Part shown: positions 13,295-20,287 of the stretch, piece after piece | How the letters are laid out: each line of letters opens with the position of its first letter | How positions within the stretch are numbered: position 1 is the stretch's first letter | Assembly (NCBI GenBank): GCA_964590495.1 | Contig: CAZPWQ010000059.1 | Span: forward strand, 1 to 20,287 | From: CAZPWQ01 sp964590495 | GTDB lineage: Bacteria; Bacteroidota; Rhodothermia; Balneolales; Balneolaceae | Direction of reading: 5' to 3' | DNA: 20,287 nt | Translations under genes and position numbers: made by a program | The notes under the pieces: model-generated | What the model saw: only the letters and a program-made list of their open reading frames with translations | The model's database searches: none | What the model was told of the DNA's origin: nothing

Positions 13295-14004
13295 TTTTTG
13301 TTGGGAGCTTGTTCCTGTTTTTTCTCTTTGTTAAGCCATCCTACGGCGGGACTGAATGAACTTACCTGGTTTTCGGTACCATCCAGCAACCGTATTATAT
13401 TGCCGCGATGTTTAATGATAATTGCAAGGCCGATTACTGCACCAAGAATAAGAATACTGCCGTCTATAGGCTGGTTAAAAACATATCGAAGGACAACCAG
13501 TACAATGGGATAAATAAAGGCTGCAACGATAGAGGCCAGGGACACATAGTGGCTGCTGAACATTACAGCAGCAAAAACTACAGCTGCTATTCCAACCGAT
13601 ACCGGTTCAATTCCACACAACATTCCGGCAGCTGTAGCCATACCCTTACCTCCTTCGAAACTGGCATAAAGCGGGAACATATGTCCGACTACAGCTATTA
13701 TGCCACAGAGGATGCGAAGAAAAGGATCAACATCCCAATAGGGTATGATGGAGATGGGCCCGCTGGCGATATGATAGGCCAGCTGACTGATCCAGAACGA
13801 ACAGCTGAAACCCTTAAAAAAGTCGATGAACAATACGGCAACTCCCGGTTTCCATCCCAACAGGCGAAAGGTATTGGTCGCACCGGCATTACCGCTGCCG
13901 TGGTGACGTATATCTACGCCCTTAACGGCTTTCCCAACCCATATTGACGAAGGTATGGATCCGACCAAATAACTTATCAATATGACGACTCCTAGTGCAA
14001 TCAT
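13291..14004 (-). CDS. plsY: acyl-phosphate:glycerol-3-phosphate acyltransferase PlsY
   Basis: A polytopic inner-membrane enzyme that transfers an acyl group from acyl-phosphate to the 1-position of glycerol-3-phosphate, making lysophosphatidic acid. The three conserved loops are present: GSGNAGATN (36-44), GHMFPLYASFEGGKG (107-121) with the GGKG phosphate loop, and KHRGNIIRLLDGTE (198-211). Several hydrophobic helices lie between them. At 237 residues it is longer than the usual 190-220, owing to a variable insert around residues 72-95 and a basic C-terminal tail (NKEKKQEQAPNKK). It overlaps gpsA by 4 bp and is 91 bp downstream of lipA. Confidence 0.96.
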   Translation of the reverse strand: MIALGVVILISYLVGSIPSSIWVGKAVKGVDIRHHGSGNAGATNTFRLLGWKPGVAVLFIDFFKGFSCSFWISQLAYHIASGPISIIPYWDVDPFLRILCGIIAVVGHMFPLYASFEGGKGMATAAGMLCGIEPVSVGIAAVVFAAVMFSSHYVSLASIVAAFIYPIVLVVLRYVFNQPIDGSILILGAVIGLAIIIKHRGNIIRLLDGTENQVSSFSPAVGWLNKEKKQEQAPNKK

Positions 14005-14095
14005 AACAAAAATTGAGTTGAGAGATGCTTTTCTCTGTCAATATAACAGAAAACAAATAATTCTCGAGACCGTAATTGTGAAAATCCGGTATCAG

Positions 14096-14974
14096 CTAAA
14101 CGTGACGTTCGGCATGATAAGAGGAACGGACCAGCGGACCACTTTCCACATGTCCAATGCCCAGATCCTCACCAATTCTTTTGTATTCTGCAAACTGGTC
14201 GGGATGTATCCATTCTTCGACAGGTTGATGCATTTTTGTCGGCTGCATGTACTGACCGATCGTTAACACATCGACGTTATGACCGACACAATCCTGCATC
14301 AGCTCAATAACTTCATCGGGTTTCTCACCAAATCCGACCATAATTCCGGTTTTGGTTCGAAGTCCCTGGTCTTTACACCGTTGCAAAAGTTCCAGGGAAC
14401 GCTTGTATTTCGCCTGTGGGCGTATTTCGCGATACAGACGCGGTATCGTTTCAAGATTATGACTCAATACATCGGGTGGTGTATCGATAACAATTTGGAG
14501 AGCTTCCCAGACGCCGCGAAAATCGGGAATAAGCGATTCTATAGTAACATCCTCAATTTCTTCACGCAATTGTTTATGACATTCGGCAAAAATCGGTGCA
14601 CCGCCATCCTGGCGCTCATCGCGGTTAACAGAGGTAAGAACTACATGCTTTAACCCCATCTTTTTTGCGGCATCCGTGACACGGCGCGGTTCATCCCAGT
14701 CAAGTCCCTGCACCGGTCGACCCGTTTTGACGGCACAAAATGAGCATGACCGCGTGCATACATCTCCGAGAATCATAAAAGTTGCCGTACCATTACCCCA
14801 GCACTCGCCGATATTCGGGCAGCGGGCTTCCGAGCACACGGTATTGAGCGAGTGTTTCCGGATGGTTTCCGAAACTTCCTTGAACTTTTCACCTGACGGT
14901 AACTTTACCCGAAGCCAGTCGGGACGCCGCTGCGCAGTTTCTTTGCTCTCTACAACGTTTAATTCCTTAATCAT
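14096..14974 (-). CDS. lipA: lipoyl synthase LipA
   Basis: A radical SAM enzyme that inserts two sulfur atoms into protein-bound octanoyl groups to make lipoyl cofactors on E2 and H proteins. The auxiliary cluster cysteines are C47, C52 and C58 in CSEARCPNIGEC, and the radical SAM CxxxCxxC motif is C73, C77 and C80 in CTRSCSFC. The conserved C-terminal RSSY motif is at 283-286, with the Ser ligand of the auxiliary cluster. The full 292 residues are normal for the family. It lies 15 bp after lipB, so octanoyl transfer and sulfur insertion are made from one transcript. It needs Fe-S cluster supply, to which the HesB/IscA-type carrier nearby could contribute. Confidence 0.98.
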   Translation of the reverse strand: MIKELNVVESKETAQRRPDWLRVKLPSGEKFKEVSETIRKHSLNTVCSEARCPNIGECWGNGTATFMILGDVCTRSCSFCAVKTGRPVQGLDWDEPRRVTDAAKKMGLKHVVLTSVNRDERQDGGAPIFAECHKQLREEIEDVTIESLIPDFRGVWEALQIVIDTPPDVLSHNLETIPRLYREIRPQAKYKRSLELLQRCKDQGLRTKTGIMVGFGEKPDEVIELMQDCVGHNVDVLTIGQYMQPTKMHQPVEEWIHPDQFAEYKRIGEDLGIGHVESGPLVRSSYHAERHV

Positions 14975-14989
14975 AAAACTTTTCTGGGT

Positions 14990-15751
14990 TTAATGGGATG
15001 CCGCTTTTTCAACTGGGTGTTTAAGATACGAAAATTGATCGTTCAGTTCAGGCAACGAATCAACCCGTGTAATATTTATTTCAAACACATCTTCAAAATG
15101 ATTCAGGATATGTTCTTTTACTTCGGCGAGATCGATATGGCGGCCCAACAGTTCCTGCAGGCTGGTTACTTGCTTGTCTGTAATACCGCATGGAATAATA
15201 TGATTAAAATAATCCAGATCAGTATTAACATTAAACGCAAAGCCGTGTTTGGTCACCCACCGGGAGCATTTTATTCCCATAGCGCATATTTTTCTGTTAC
15301 CGATCCATACGCCGGTTAATCCCTCGATACGTCCCGCCTCGATATTATAATCAGCACAGGTTCGGATTACTACTTCTTCGAGATAGCGAAGGTACTTATG
15401 CACATCGGTAAAATGCCGGTCAAGATCAAAAATAGGATAACCTACAATTTGTCCCGGACCGTGGTAGGTAATATCCCCGCCCCGGTCAATTTTCACAAAC
15501 TCGGCATTGATATCCGAAAGTTCTGCTAAACTTTTCAGCAGATGAACATTATCGCCACTTTTACCGAGGGTATAGACATGAGGGTGTTCAACAAAAAGCA
15601 AGATATCATTACTTTGTGCCCCTTGTTTTCCAGCTTCCAGCTTTCGCCGCTGCAGCTTTTCATTCACCAGCCGCTGCTGAATAGCGGATTGCAGGTCCCA
15701 TACGGGGTGATAATCAGCATGACCCAGATCATATAGTTCTACTTCATTCAT
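14990..15751 (-). CDS. lipB: octanoyl-(acyl-carrier-protein) transferase LipB
   Basis: Transfers octanoyl from ACP to the lipoyl domains of E2 and GcvH proteins, the first step of de novo lipoylation. The family motif RGGDITYHGPGQ (90-101) is complete. The catalytic pair is K154 (RKICAMGIKCS) and C188 (IIPCGI), equivalent to the Lys/Cys dyad of the E. coli enzyme. VTKHGFAFNVN (166-176) is also typical. At 253 residues it is longer than E. coli LipB (213), with additions in a basic segment at 30-48 and a C-terminal tail. It is 15 bp upstream of lipA and 58 bp downstream of lpdA; the latter gap holds a palindromic repeat. Confidence 0.97.
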   Translation of the reverse strand: MNEVELYDLGHADYHPVWDLQSAIQQRLVNEKLQRRKLEAGKQGAQSNDILLFVEHPHVYTLGKSGDNVHLLKSLAELSDINAEFVKIDRGGDITYHGPGQIVGYPIFDLDRHFTDVHKYLRYLEEVVIRTCADYNIEAGRIEGLTGVWIGNRKICAMGIKCSRWVTKHGFAFNVNTDLDYFNHIIPCGITDKQVTSLQELLGRHIDLAEVKEHILNHFEDVFEINITRVDSLPELNDQFSYLKHPVEKAASH

Positions 15752-15766
15752 AGCTAATAATACACC

Positions 15767-15794
15767 GTAAGGACGCGATAAATCGCGTCCCTAC
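15767..15794. repeat. palindromic REP-like element between lpdA and lipB
   Basis: GGACGCGATAAATCGCGTCC (15771-15790) is an inverted repeat with 9-bp arms and a 2-base centre. GTA (15767-15769) and TAC (15792-15794) extend the stem past one mismatch to 12 pairs. It fills much of the 58-bp gap. Sequences of the form GGGACGCGAT-ATCGCGTCCC are, to my knowledge, frequent dispersed repeats in Bacteroidota-related and other genomes, so this is likely a REP element that may slow or stop read-through from lpdA. Confidence 0.7.
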
Positions 15795-15809
15795 AATTCT
15801 GCGTACGAT

Positions 15810-17234
15810 TTACTTATCCTGGGGTTTTGTGCCCAGGTGGACGCCCTCGCCGTATGCTTCGGCAACGGCTTCCATTACGGCTTCCGACATCGTCGGATGC
15901 GGATGCACGGCACTGATGATTTCATGTCCTGTTGTTTCCAGATCGCGCGCCACCACCGCCTCGGCAATCAATTCCGTAACGTGGGAGCCTATCATATGAC
16001 AACCCAGCCACTCTCCGTATTTGGCATCAAATACCACCTTCACGAAACCCTCCTCATGACCGAGTCCCGCCGCTTTTCCACTTGCGGAAAATGGAAATTT
16101 ACCCACTTTAACATCATAGCCTTCATCCTTCGCCTGCTGCTCGGTATATCCCACAGAAGCAATCTGGGGCTCACAATACGTACAACCGGGAATATTATCA
16201 TACTTGATGGGTATCGGATCCTCACCGGCCAGTTTCTCAACACAGACAATACCTTCATGCGATGCTTTGTGAGCAAGCCATGGTCCGCCGGCGACATCAC
16301 CTATGGCATAAATGCCGTCCACGTTGGTCTGATAGGTATTTTTGTCAATTTCAATTGTTCCTTTTTCATATTCAACGCCTATTTCATCGAGGCCGATGTC
16401 CTCCACATTACCTGTGACACCCACGGCGGATAAGACAACATCGGCTTCAACTGTTTCTTCTCCCTTAGGGGTCTTAATAGTTACTTTGACACCGCTCTTA
16501 CCCTTTTTCTCAACCTTCTCAACCGTACTTTCGGTAAGTACATTGATGCCTTTTTTCTTATAAATCTTGCCGAGTTCTTTACCGATTTCCTCATCCTCTA
16601 CAGGTACGAGTGAATCCTGAAGCTCCACAAGTGTAACCTCGGTACCGATCGTGTTATAGAAGTAGGCAAACTCAACTCCAATAGCACCTGCACCCACAAC
16701 CACCATTTTTTTCGGCTGTTTTTCCAGCTTCATACCCATTTCATAGTCAATAACCATTTTGCCGTCAATCGGAAGGCTTGGTAGTTCCCGGGCCCTGGCT
16801 CCTGTTGCAATAATAAAGTGCTTAGCCTTTACCTGCTCCTGTGTTTTGTCTTTATCGTCAACTACTTTTATTTGATCTTTCGATTCAAAAACACCCTTAC
16901 CTTCGAAGACCTCTATCTTGTTGGCTTTCATCAGAAACTGTACGCCTTTGCTCATTTTATCGGCGACATTGCGACTTCGTTTAATGATTCCTTCAAAGTC
17001 TGCGGAATAATCTTTCACATTTATCCCGTAGTCGCCGGCGTTGTCAATACTTTCAAATACTTCTGCAGAACGCAGGAGGGCTTTGGTGGGAATACAGCCA
17101 ATATTCAAACAGACACCACCGAGGTGTCGTTTTTCCACGATTGCCGTTTTAAAGCCGAGTTGTGAAGCGCGAATAGCAGCCACATAGCCGCCGGGACCGG
17201 ATCCGATTACACAAAGATCAAATTCTTTTGCCAT
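15810..17234 (-). CDS. lpdA: dihydrolipoyl dehydrogenase (E3)
   Basis: The FAD-dependent E3 component shared by pyruvate, 2-oxoglutarate and branched-chain 2-oxo acid dehydrogenase complexes; it reoxidises dihydrolipoyl groups with NAD. The FAD motif is GSGPGG (11-16), the redox-active disulfide is C42/C47 in GGVCLNIGCIPTKALL, and the NAD motif is VVVGAGAIGVEFA near 180. DGIYAIGDVAGG lies near 310, and the C-terminal catalytic HPHPTMSE gives H446 and E451. At 474 residues it is full length. Placing E3 before lipB and lipA groups the cofactor makers with a cofactor user. Leucine dehydrogenase in this window would feed the branched-chain complex, though no E1 or E2 gene is present here. Confidence 0.97.
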   Translation of the reverse strand: MAKEFDLCVIGSGPGGYVAAIRASQLGFKTAIVEKRHLGGVCLNIGCIPTKALLRSAEVFESIDNAGDYGINVKDYSADFEGIIKRSRNVADKMSKGVQFLMKANKIEVFEGKGVFESKDQIKVVDDKDKTQEQVKAKHFIIATGARARELPSLPIDGKMVIDYEMGMKLEKQPKKMVVVGAGAIGVEFAYFYNTIGTEVTLVELQDSLVPVEDEEIGKELGKIYKKKGINVLTESTVEKVEKKGKSGVKVTIKTPKGEETVEADVVLSAVGVTGNVEDIGLDEIGVEYEKGTIEIDKNTYQTNVDGIYAIGDVAGGPWLAHKASHEGIVCVEKLAGEDPIPIKYDNIPGCTYCEPQIASVGYTEQQAKDEGYDVKVGKFPFSASGKAAGLGHEEGFVKVVFDAKYGEWLGCHMIGSHVTELIAEAVVARDLETTGHEIISAVHPHPTMSEAVMEAVAEAYGEGVHLGTKPQDK

Positions 17235-17239
17235 GAGTC

Positions 17240-17302
17240 AAAAATTATTGAATTGTTGAATTTTGAATGGGTGAATCAGTGAATGATTGAAATAATGATT
17301 TG
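17240..17302. repeat. degenerate 7-8 bp tandem repeat upstream of lpdA
   Basis: A run of units ending in TGA or TGAAT (ATTGTTGA, ATTTTGA, ATGGGTGA, ATCAGTGA, ATGATTGA) fills the region just before the lpdA start. It is AT-rich and has the same 7-8 bp rhythm as the tract at 7813. The 187-bp gap between the GNAT gene and lpdA otherwise shows no gene; an imperfect inverted repeat (CTATAAAAGC at 17366-17375 with GCTTTTAATTATAG at 17414-17427) sits at the 3' end of the GNAT gene. Confidence 0.45.
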
Positions 17303-17421
17303 CAGCCGTTCATGTAGAATCAGGGACACCAGGATTCTATAAAATCAACAAAACAATCATTCACACTATAAAAGCCCTCTAATTTAAGCATAATCCGGCG
17401 AAGGTGAAATTAAGCTTTTAA

Positions 17422-17889
17422 TTATAGTTCCTTCACCAGAGACCACATTTGATAATCATCATCAAAGCCGAAACGTTCATATAATCTTATCGCTGCTTCA
17501 TTCTCCTCCCTCACTTCAAGCGTTAAACGGCAGCATTTAAGTGTTACTGCTTTCCTCTGAATCGCTTTCAGAAGCTCATCTCCTACACCTTTTCCGCGCA
17601 TCTCGTTCAACACAAACAGATCATGAATATTGATCATTTTCCTTGCATCGAGCGTCGAAAGAAGTATAAAACAGTTGGCAAGGCCCGCCGGTTTACCCCC
17701 TGAATATGCCACAAAAGAAAGTGCTCCGGTTATATTTTTCAACTCACCAATGAGAGATTTTTTTACCTCTTTTCCCAGAGGCGCTTCCAACCCGAACGGG
17801 TCACAGGCATAGGAATCCATCAGCATCAGCAGATCCCGGCTGTGTATTTCATTATTAAAATCAACTTCGATAATTCTGATATCGGGCAT
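17422..17889 (-). CDS. GNAT-family N-acetyltransferase
   Basis: A 155-residue single-domain acetyltransferase using acetyl-CoA; the substrate is unknown. The central beta strand INIHDLFVLNEMRGKGVGDELL (87-108) contains the pyrophosphate-binding R-G-K-G-V-G loop (98-103). LTLEVREENEAAIRLYERFGF (about 118-138) is the usual motif B region, with a Glu/Asn-Ala-x-x-L-Tyr pattern. These are the key GNAT features. It stands alone: 187 bp before lpdA on the same strand and 130 bp from the divergent lipoprotein gene. The DPFGLEAPLGKEV segment near residues 30-42 resembles the substrate loop of small GNATs related to glucosamine or amino acid acetylation, but I do not assign one. Confidence 0.9.
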   Translation of the reverse strand: MPDIRIIEVDFNNEIHSRDLLMLMDSYACDPFGLEAPLGKEVKKSLIGELKNITGALSFVAYSGGKPAGLANCFILLSTLDARKMINIHDLFVLNEMRGKGVGDELLKAIQRKAVTLKCCRLTLEVREENEAAIRLYERFGFDDDYQMWSLVKEL

Positions 17890-18019
17890 ATTTAATTAGG
17901 AAACGAATCAATTATAGCCTGTACTTCCTTTGCTGATATGGGTCATGAAACTTTTTTCTCCCGTTACAGTTTGTATTGGTTGAGAAGATCATCCTAAGTA
18001 AAATACCTATTTTTATTAT

Positions 18020-18814
18020 ATGAAGACATTACGTTACTATTTTTTGATATTGTTCAGCATAATATTTTCCGGTTTAGTACTGCAATCGTGCCTCGATTCG
18101 ACTTCGTCTGAAGACAATGGACAGCAGTCGCAGCCTTACTCACAAACCCTCAATCCCGGTCATTCAGCAAACGATTTCCTTGCCGATTCTAATTTTACCG
18201 AACTTGTAATTGAGATTGATTATATGGAAGGCTACGCTCCCAACGAAGAGGCTCTGGATAGTCTTCAGGCAATGCTCGAGCAGCGATTGAATAAAACCTC
18301 CATAACCATTCTGGAACCTACAGTAATTCCTCCCGGCGGACAGGACAGTTACAGTGCCAGTGAAATCCGATCTCTGGAGGACGAACACCGGGATGAATTC
18401 ACCGAAACCACCGACAGTGAACGCCTGACTGCCTATATGATTATTGTGGATGGAAAATTTAATCAAAATAACGTACTTGGAATCGCTTACTACAATACGT
18501 CCAATGCGTTCTTTGGTGAAGCCTATGAACAAGCCAGCGGTGGTATCGGGCAATCTTCCCGTTTTTTGATAGAGGCCACTTCATTTCGGCATGAATTCGG
18601 TCATCTGTTCGGCCTGGTTAACATTGCGGGATCGGGGACAGAGATGCAAAATGAGCACCAGGATGAAGAAAACGGGCATCACTGCGACAATGACGAATGC
18701 CTGATGTATTTTGCTATGGAGACTACTGACCTGTTCGGAGAGTTCGTGGGAGAAGAAATCCCGCCGTTTGATAACAACTGCATCCTCGACATGCAAGCCA
18801 ATGGCGGACGGTAG
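18020..18814 (+). CDS. lipoprotein zinc metallopeptidase, archaemetzincin-like motif
   Basis: A 264-residue protein with a lipoprotein signal peptide: KTLRYYFLILFSIIFSGLVLQSC, with lipobox LQSC and lipidated C24. It is therefore membrane-anchored outside the cytoplasm. A Ser/Gln-rich linker follows (25-55). The zinc site is HEFGHLFG (191-198; H191, E192, H195). After about 20 residues with several Asp, Glu and His comes HCDNDECLMYF (221-231). HCxxxxCxM with H221 as third ligand and M229 as Met-turn is the second half of the archaemetzincin motif; in that family it follows the HExxHxxG directly. Similar predicted lipoproteins are, as far as I know, annotated as membrane metalloproteases in Bacteroidota. 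Substrate unknown. It is monocistronic, between a divergent GNAT gene and a convergent prfC. Confidence 0.8.
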   Translation: MKTLRYYFLILFSIIFSGLVLQSCLDSTSSEDNGQQSQPYSQTLNPGHSANDFLADSNFTELVIEIDYMEGYAPNEEALDSLQAMLEQRLNKTSITILEPTVIPPGGQDSYSASEIRSLEDEHRDEFTETTDSERLTAYMIIVDGKFNQNNVLGIAYYNTSNAFFGEAYEQASGGIGQSSRFLIEATSFRHEFGHLFGLVNIAGSGTEMQNEHQDEENGHHCDNDECLMYFAMETTDLFGEFVGEEIPPFDNNCILDMQANGGR

Positions 18815-18822
18815 TAATTTTG

Positions 18823-18903
18823 AATTTTAAAGGTTGAATGTGAATTGGGAGCCGGTGATAACTACGCTCCCAATTCAAAACATAAAATTCAACATTTAAA
18901 ATT
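18823..18903. terminator. long inverted repeat between convergent genes, bidirectional terminator
   Basis: The inner stem is 12 bp perfect (18841-18852 with 18866-18877; TGAATTGGGAGC and its complement) around a 13-nt loop. The outer stem pairs 18823-18839 with 18887-18903 at 16 of 17 positions, with one unpaired base on the left and nine on the right. It fills almost the whole 91-bp gap between the metallopeptidase gene and prfC, which converge here. It has A/T-rich flanks instead of a clean T-tract. Its position and symmetry fit a terminator working in both directions. Confidence 0.75.
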
Positions 18904-18905
18904 AT

Positions 18906-20287
18906 TCATCCTTGTTTGAACTTAAAGAGATTCTCTTCACCTACTTTTTCTTTGGCCTGACTCAATGCATAAGCGCTTTCGAAGAGTACGATGGGATTGC
19001 CTTCCATATCTTTGGTAACATGCGTTGAATAACTTTTCTCCAGCTTATCGATAATGTCCTGTTTTTCGGGCAGCCAGCGTGCCGAACTGTAGGATACCGA
19101 CATCATATGTAACTCACAGTTGTATTCGGTAAGCATGCGGTGTTGAACCACATCGAACTGCAATGCTCCGACGGTACCGAGAAGGAGCTCATTACCCACG
19201 CCCTGAGGTACTTCAAATACGTGAACCACTCCTTCTTCGGCAAGCTGCTTTAATCCCTGGCGAAGCTGTTTTCGCTTGAAGGGGTCTTTGGTCGATACCT
19301 TCATAAAATGCTCGGGGGTAAAAAGCGGAATTACATTGAACTTTACAGGATCATCGCTGTAGATCGTTGTGCCTATGCGAAACGAGCCGGGATTAAACAA
19401 CGAAACAATATCGCCCGGATAAGCTTCTTCAAGTATATGGCGTTCATCGCCCATCAATGTATGCGGAGTGGACATTTTCACCCTTTTACCGGTGTTGCTT
19501 TCCATAACTTCCAGCCCGCGCTCAAACTTGCCCGACGTAACCCGCACAAAAGCAGCGCAGTCGCGGTGATCCGGATTCATATTCGCCTGCATTTTAAAAA
19601 CAAAACCCGAAAATCCTCTGTCGATATTTCGATCACTGCCGGCTTCATCTTCATATGGCTGCGGCGGACTTGCCAGTCCGGAGAAATAATCCAGAAACAC
19701 ATCCAGACCAAAATTATTCAGGGCCGAACCGAAAAATACCGGAGTACACTTTCCATTCAGATATGCCTGCCGGTCCATCGATTCAAAAAGATCTTCGGTA
19801 AGCATCACCTCTTCGCGGAATTTTTCTTTCTCGTGGTCCGAAAGAATTGCTTTTTCCAGCCCCTCATCTAAATCATAAACCTCTGTTCCGGCCTTTTTGG
19901 CTCCATGCTCCTCTTTTCTGTGAAGGTACAGTTTTTTTCCGATCAGGTCGTAAATACCCTGAAAATCTTTACCGTATCCTAGTGGCCAGGAGGCTGGAAT
20001 CGGCTCAATCCCCAGCTTATTTTCTACATTGCTGATCACTTCCAGCGGTTCGAGTCCCGGACGGTCGCATTTATTCACAAATGTGATAATCGGTATCTCA
20101 CGCATCTTACAGACTTCAAATAGTTTTTCAGTCTGTTCTTCAACACCTTTGGCAACATCGATCACCATCAGTGCCGTGTCGGCCGCTACCAGCGTCCGCA
20201 ACGTATCTTCGGAAAAGTCTTTGTGGCCGGGTGTATCCAGCAGGTTATACTTGATACCGTCATTTTCAAAACGAAGCACAGAAGATG
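18906..20287 (-). CDS. prfC: peptide chain release factor 3 (RF3), C-terminal 460 residues
   Basis: RF3 is a GTPase that recycles RF1/RF2 from the ribosome after termination. The coding frame stays open to the window edge (in-frame SSV before LRFENDG), so the N-terminus with the P-loop lies outside; by comparison with E. coli RF3 (529 aa) roughly 70 residues are missing. Visible: NLLDTPGHKDFSEDTLRTL (G3 motif DTPGH), then TFVNKCDRPG (G4 motif NKCD). These are followed by an RF3-specific segment with CTPVFFGSALNNFG and PPQPYE. Domain 2 carries GFVFKMQANMNPDHRDCAAFVRV, and domain 3 the VGALQFDVVQHRM segment. RF3 is separated from EF-G-like factors by this layout and by its C-terminal LFKFKQG. 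The GTG at 20279 is internal and not a start. Confidence 0.96.
   Translation of the reverse strand, partial: SSVLRFENDGIKYNLLDTPGHKDFSEDTLRTLVAADTALMVIDVAKGVEEQTEKLFEVCKMREIPIITFVNKCDRPGLEPLEVISNVENKLGIEPIPASWPLGYGKDFQGIYDLIGKKLYLHRKEEHGAKKAGTEVYDLDEGLEKAILSDHEKEKFREEVMLTEDLFESMDRQAYLNGKCTPVFFGSALNNFGLDVFLDYFSGLASPPQPYEDEAGSDRNIDRGFSGFVFKMQANMNPDHRDCAAFVRVTSGKFERGLEVMESNTGKRVKMSTPHTLMGDERHILEEAYPGDIVSLFNPGSFRIGTTIYSDDPVKFNVIPLFTPEHFMKVSTKDPFKRKQLRQGLKQLAEEGVVHVFEVPQGVGNELLLGTVGALQFDVVQHRMLTEYNCELHMMSVSYSSARWLPEKQDIIDKLEKSYSTHVTKDMEGNPIVLFESAYALSQAKEKVGEENLFKFKQG

Noticed and set aside
13408..13947. 179-codon plus-strand frame over plsY
   Set aside because: Antisense to plsY, which has all three acyltransferase motifs; low-complexity translation.
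15837..16433. 198-codon plus-strand frame over lpdA
   Set aside because: Antisense shadow of lpdA; no domain or start signal.
17366..17427. imperfect inverted repeat at the end of the GNAT gene as terminator
   Set aside because: The arms match only with a 3-base bulge and part of one arm lies inside the coding sequence; too weak for a terminator call.
1..20287. CRISPR array, prophage, insertion sequence or defence island
   Set aside because: No regularly spaced repeats with variable spacers, no transposase, integrase or phage structural gene, and no defence-type gene set apart from one VapBC pair.

Overview
This 20.3 kb window comes from a draft assembly of a free-living bacterium of moderate GC. 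The best match is the Balneolota/Rhodothermota side of the Bacteroidota (FCB) group. The evidence is a near-perfect Bacteroidota-type promoter (TTTG-N19-TATATTTG) in front of tRNA-Phe, few clear Shine-Dalgarno sequences, a leucine-type amino acid dehydrogenase, NDH-2, Hsp33 and a lipoate/E3 gene group. The phylum call is inference. A block of exactly 100 Ns (2639-2738) is a scaffold gap, so the two sides are not proven to be adjacent.

Left part (1-2638): the N-terminus of a LacI-type regulator (minus strand) faces a SorC/DeoR-type sugar-responsive regulator. After a pair of short palindromic repeats comes a YhdH/AcuI-type quinone oxidoreductase that runs into the gap. Right of the gap (2739-5253, minus strand): an orphan receiver-only response regulator with a 20-bp perfect palindrome at its promoter, then tRNA-Phe(GAA) with its own promoter and terminator, then RecJ. 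A 392-bp gene-free stretch rich in complementary segments precedes the plus-strand run of leucine dehydrogenase, Hsp33 (hslO), type II NADH dehydrogenase (ndh) and an unrecognised 275-aa membrane protein.

Next is a VapBC-type toxin-antitoxin pair (10250-10856). It is bracketed by 69-bp direct repeats (87% identical) and by an inverted pair of pyrimidine/purine heptad tracts. Then come minus-strand genes: an AlbA_2-type DNA-binding protein with a HesB/IscA Fe-S carrier, gpsA overlapping plsY (glycerol-3-phosphate supply and its acyl acceptor step), lipA with lipB (lipoyl synthesis), lpdA (the lipoamide dehydrogenase E3) and a GNAT acetyltransferase. The right end holds a plus-strand lipoprotein with an archaemetzincin-like zinc site. 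A long inverted repeat separates it from the C-terminal 460 residues of release factor RF3 (prfC, minus strand, cut by the window end).

Most of the window is ordinary housekeeping DNA. No phage, insertion sequence, CRISPR array or defence island was seen. The points worth a second look are mainly in the spacers: degenerate heptad tandem repeats, the CACNGAG repeat phased at 10-11 bp around the toxin-antitoxin pair, a possible structured RNA upstream of recJ/leucine dehydrogenase, a palindromic operator at the orphan response regulator, and the split metzincin motif of the lipoprotein.
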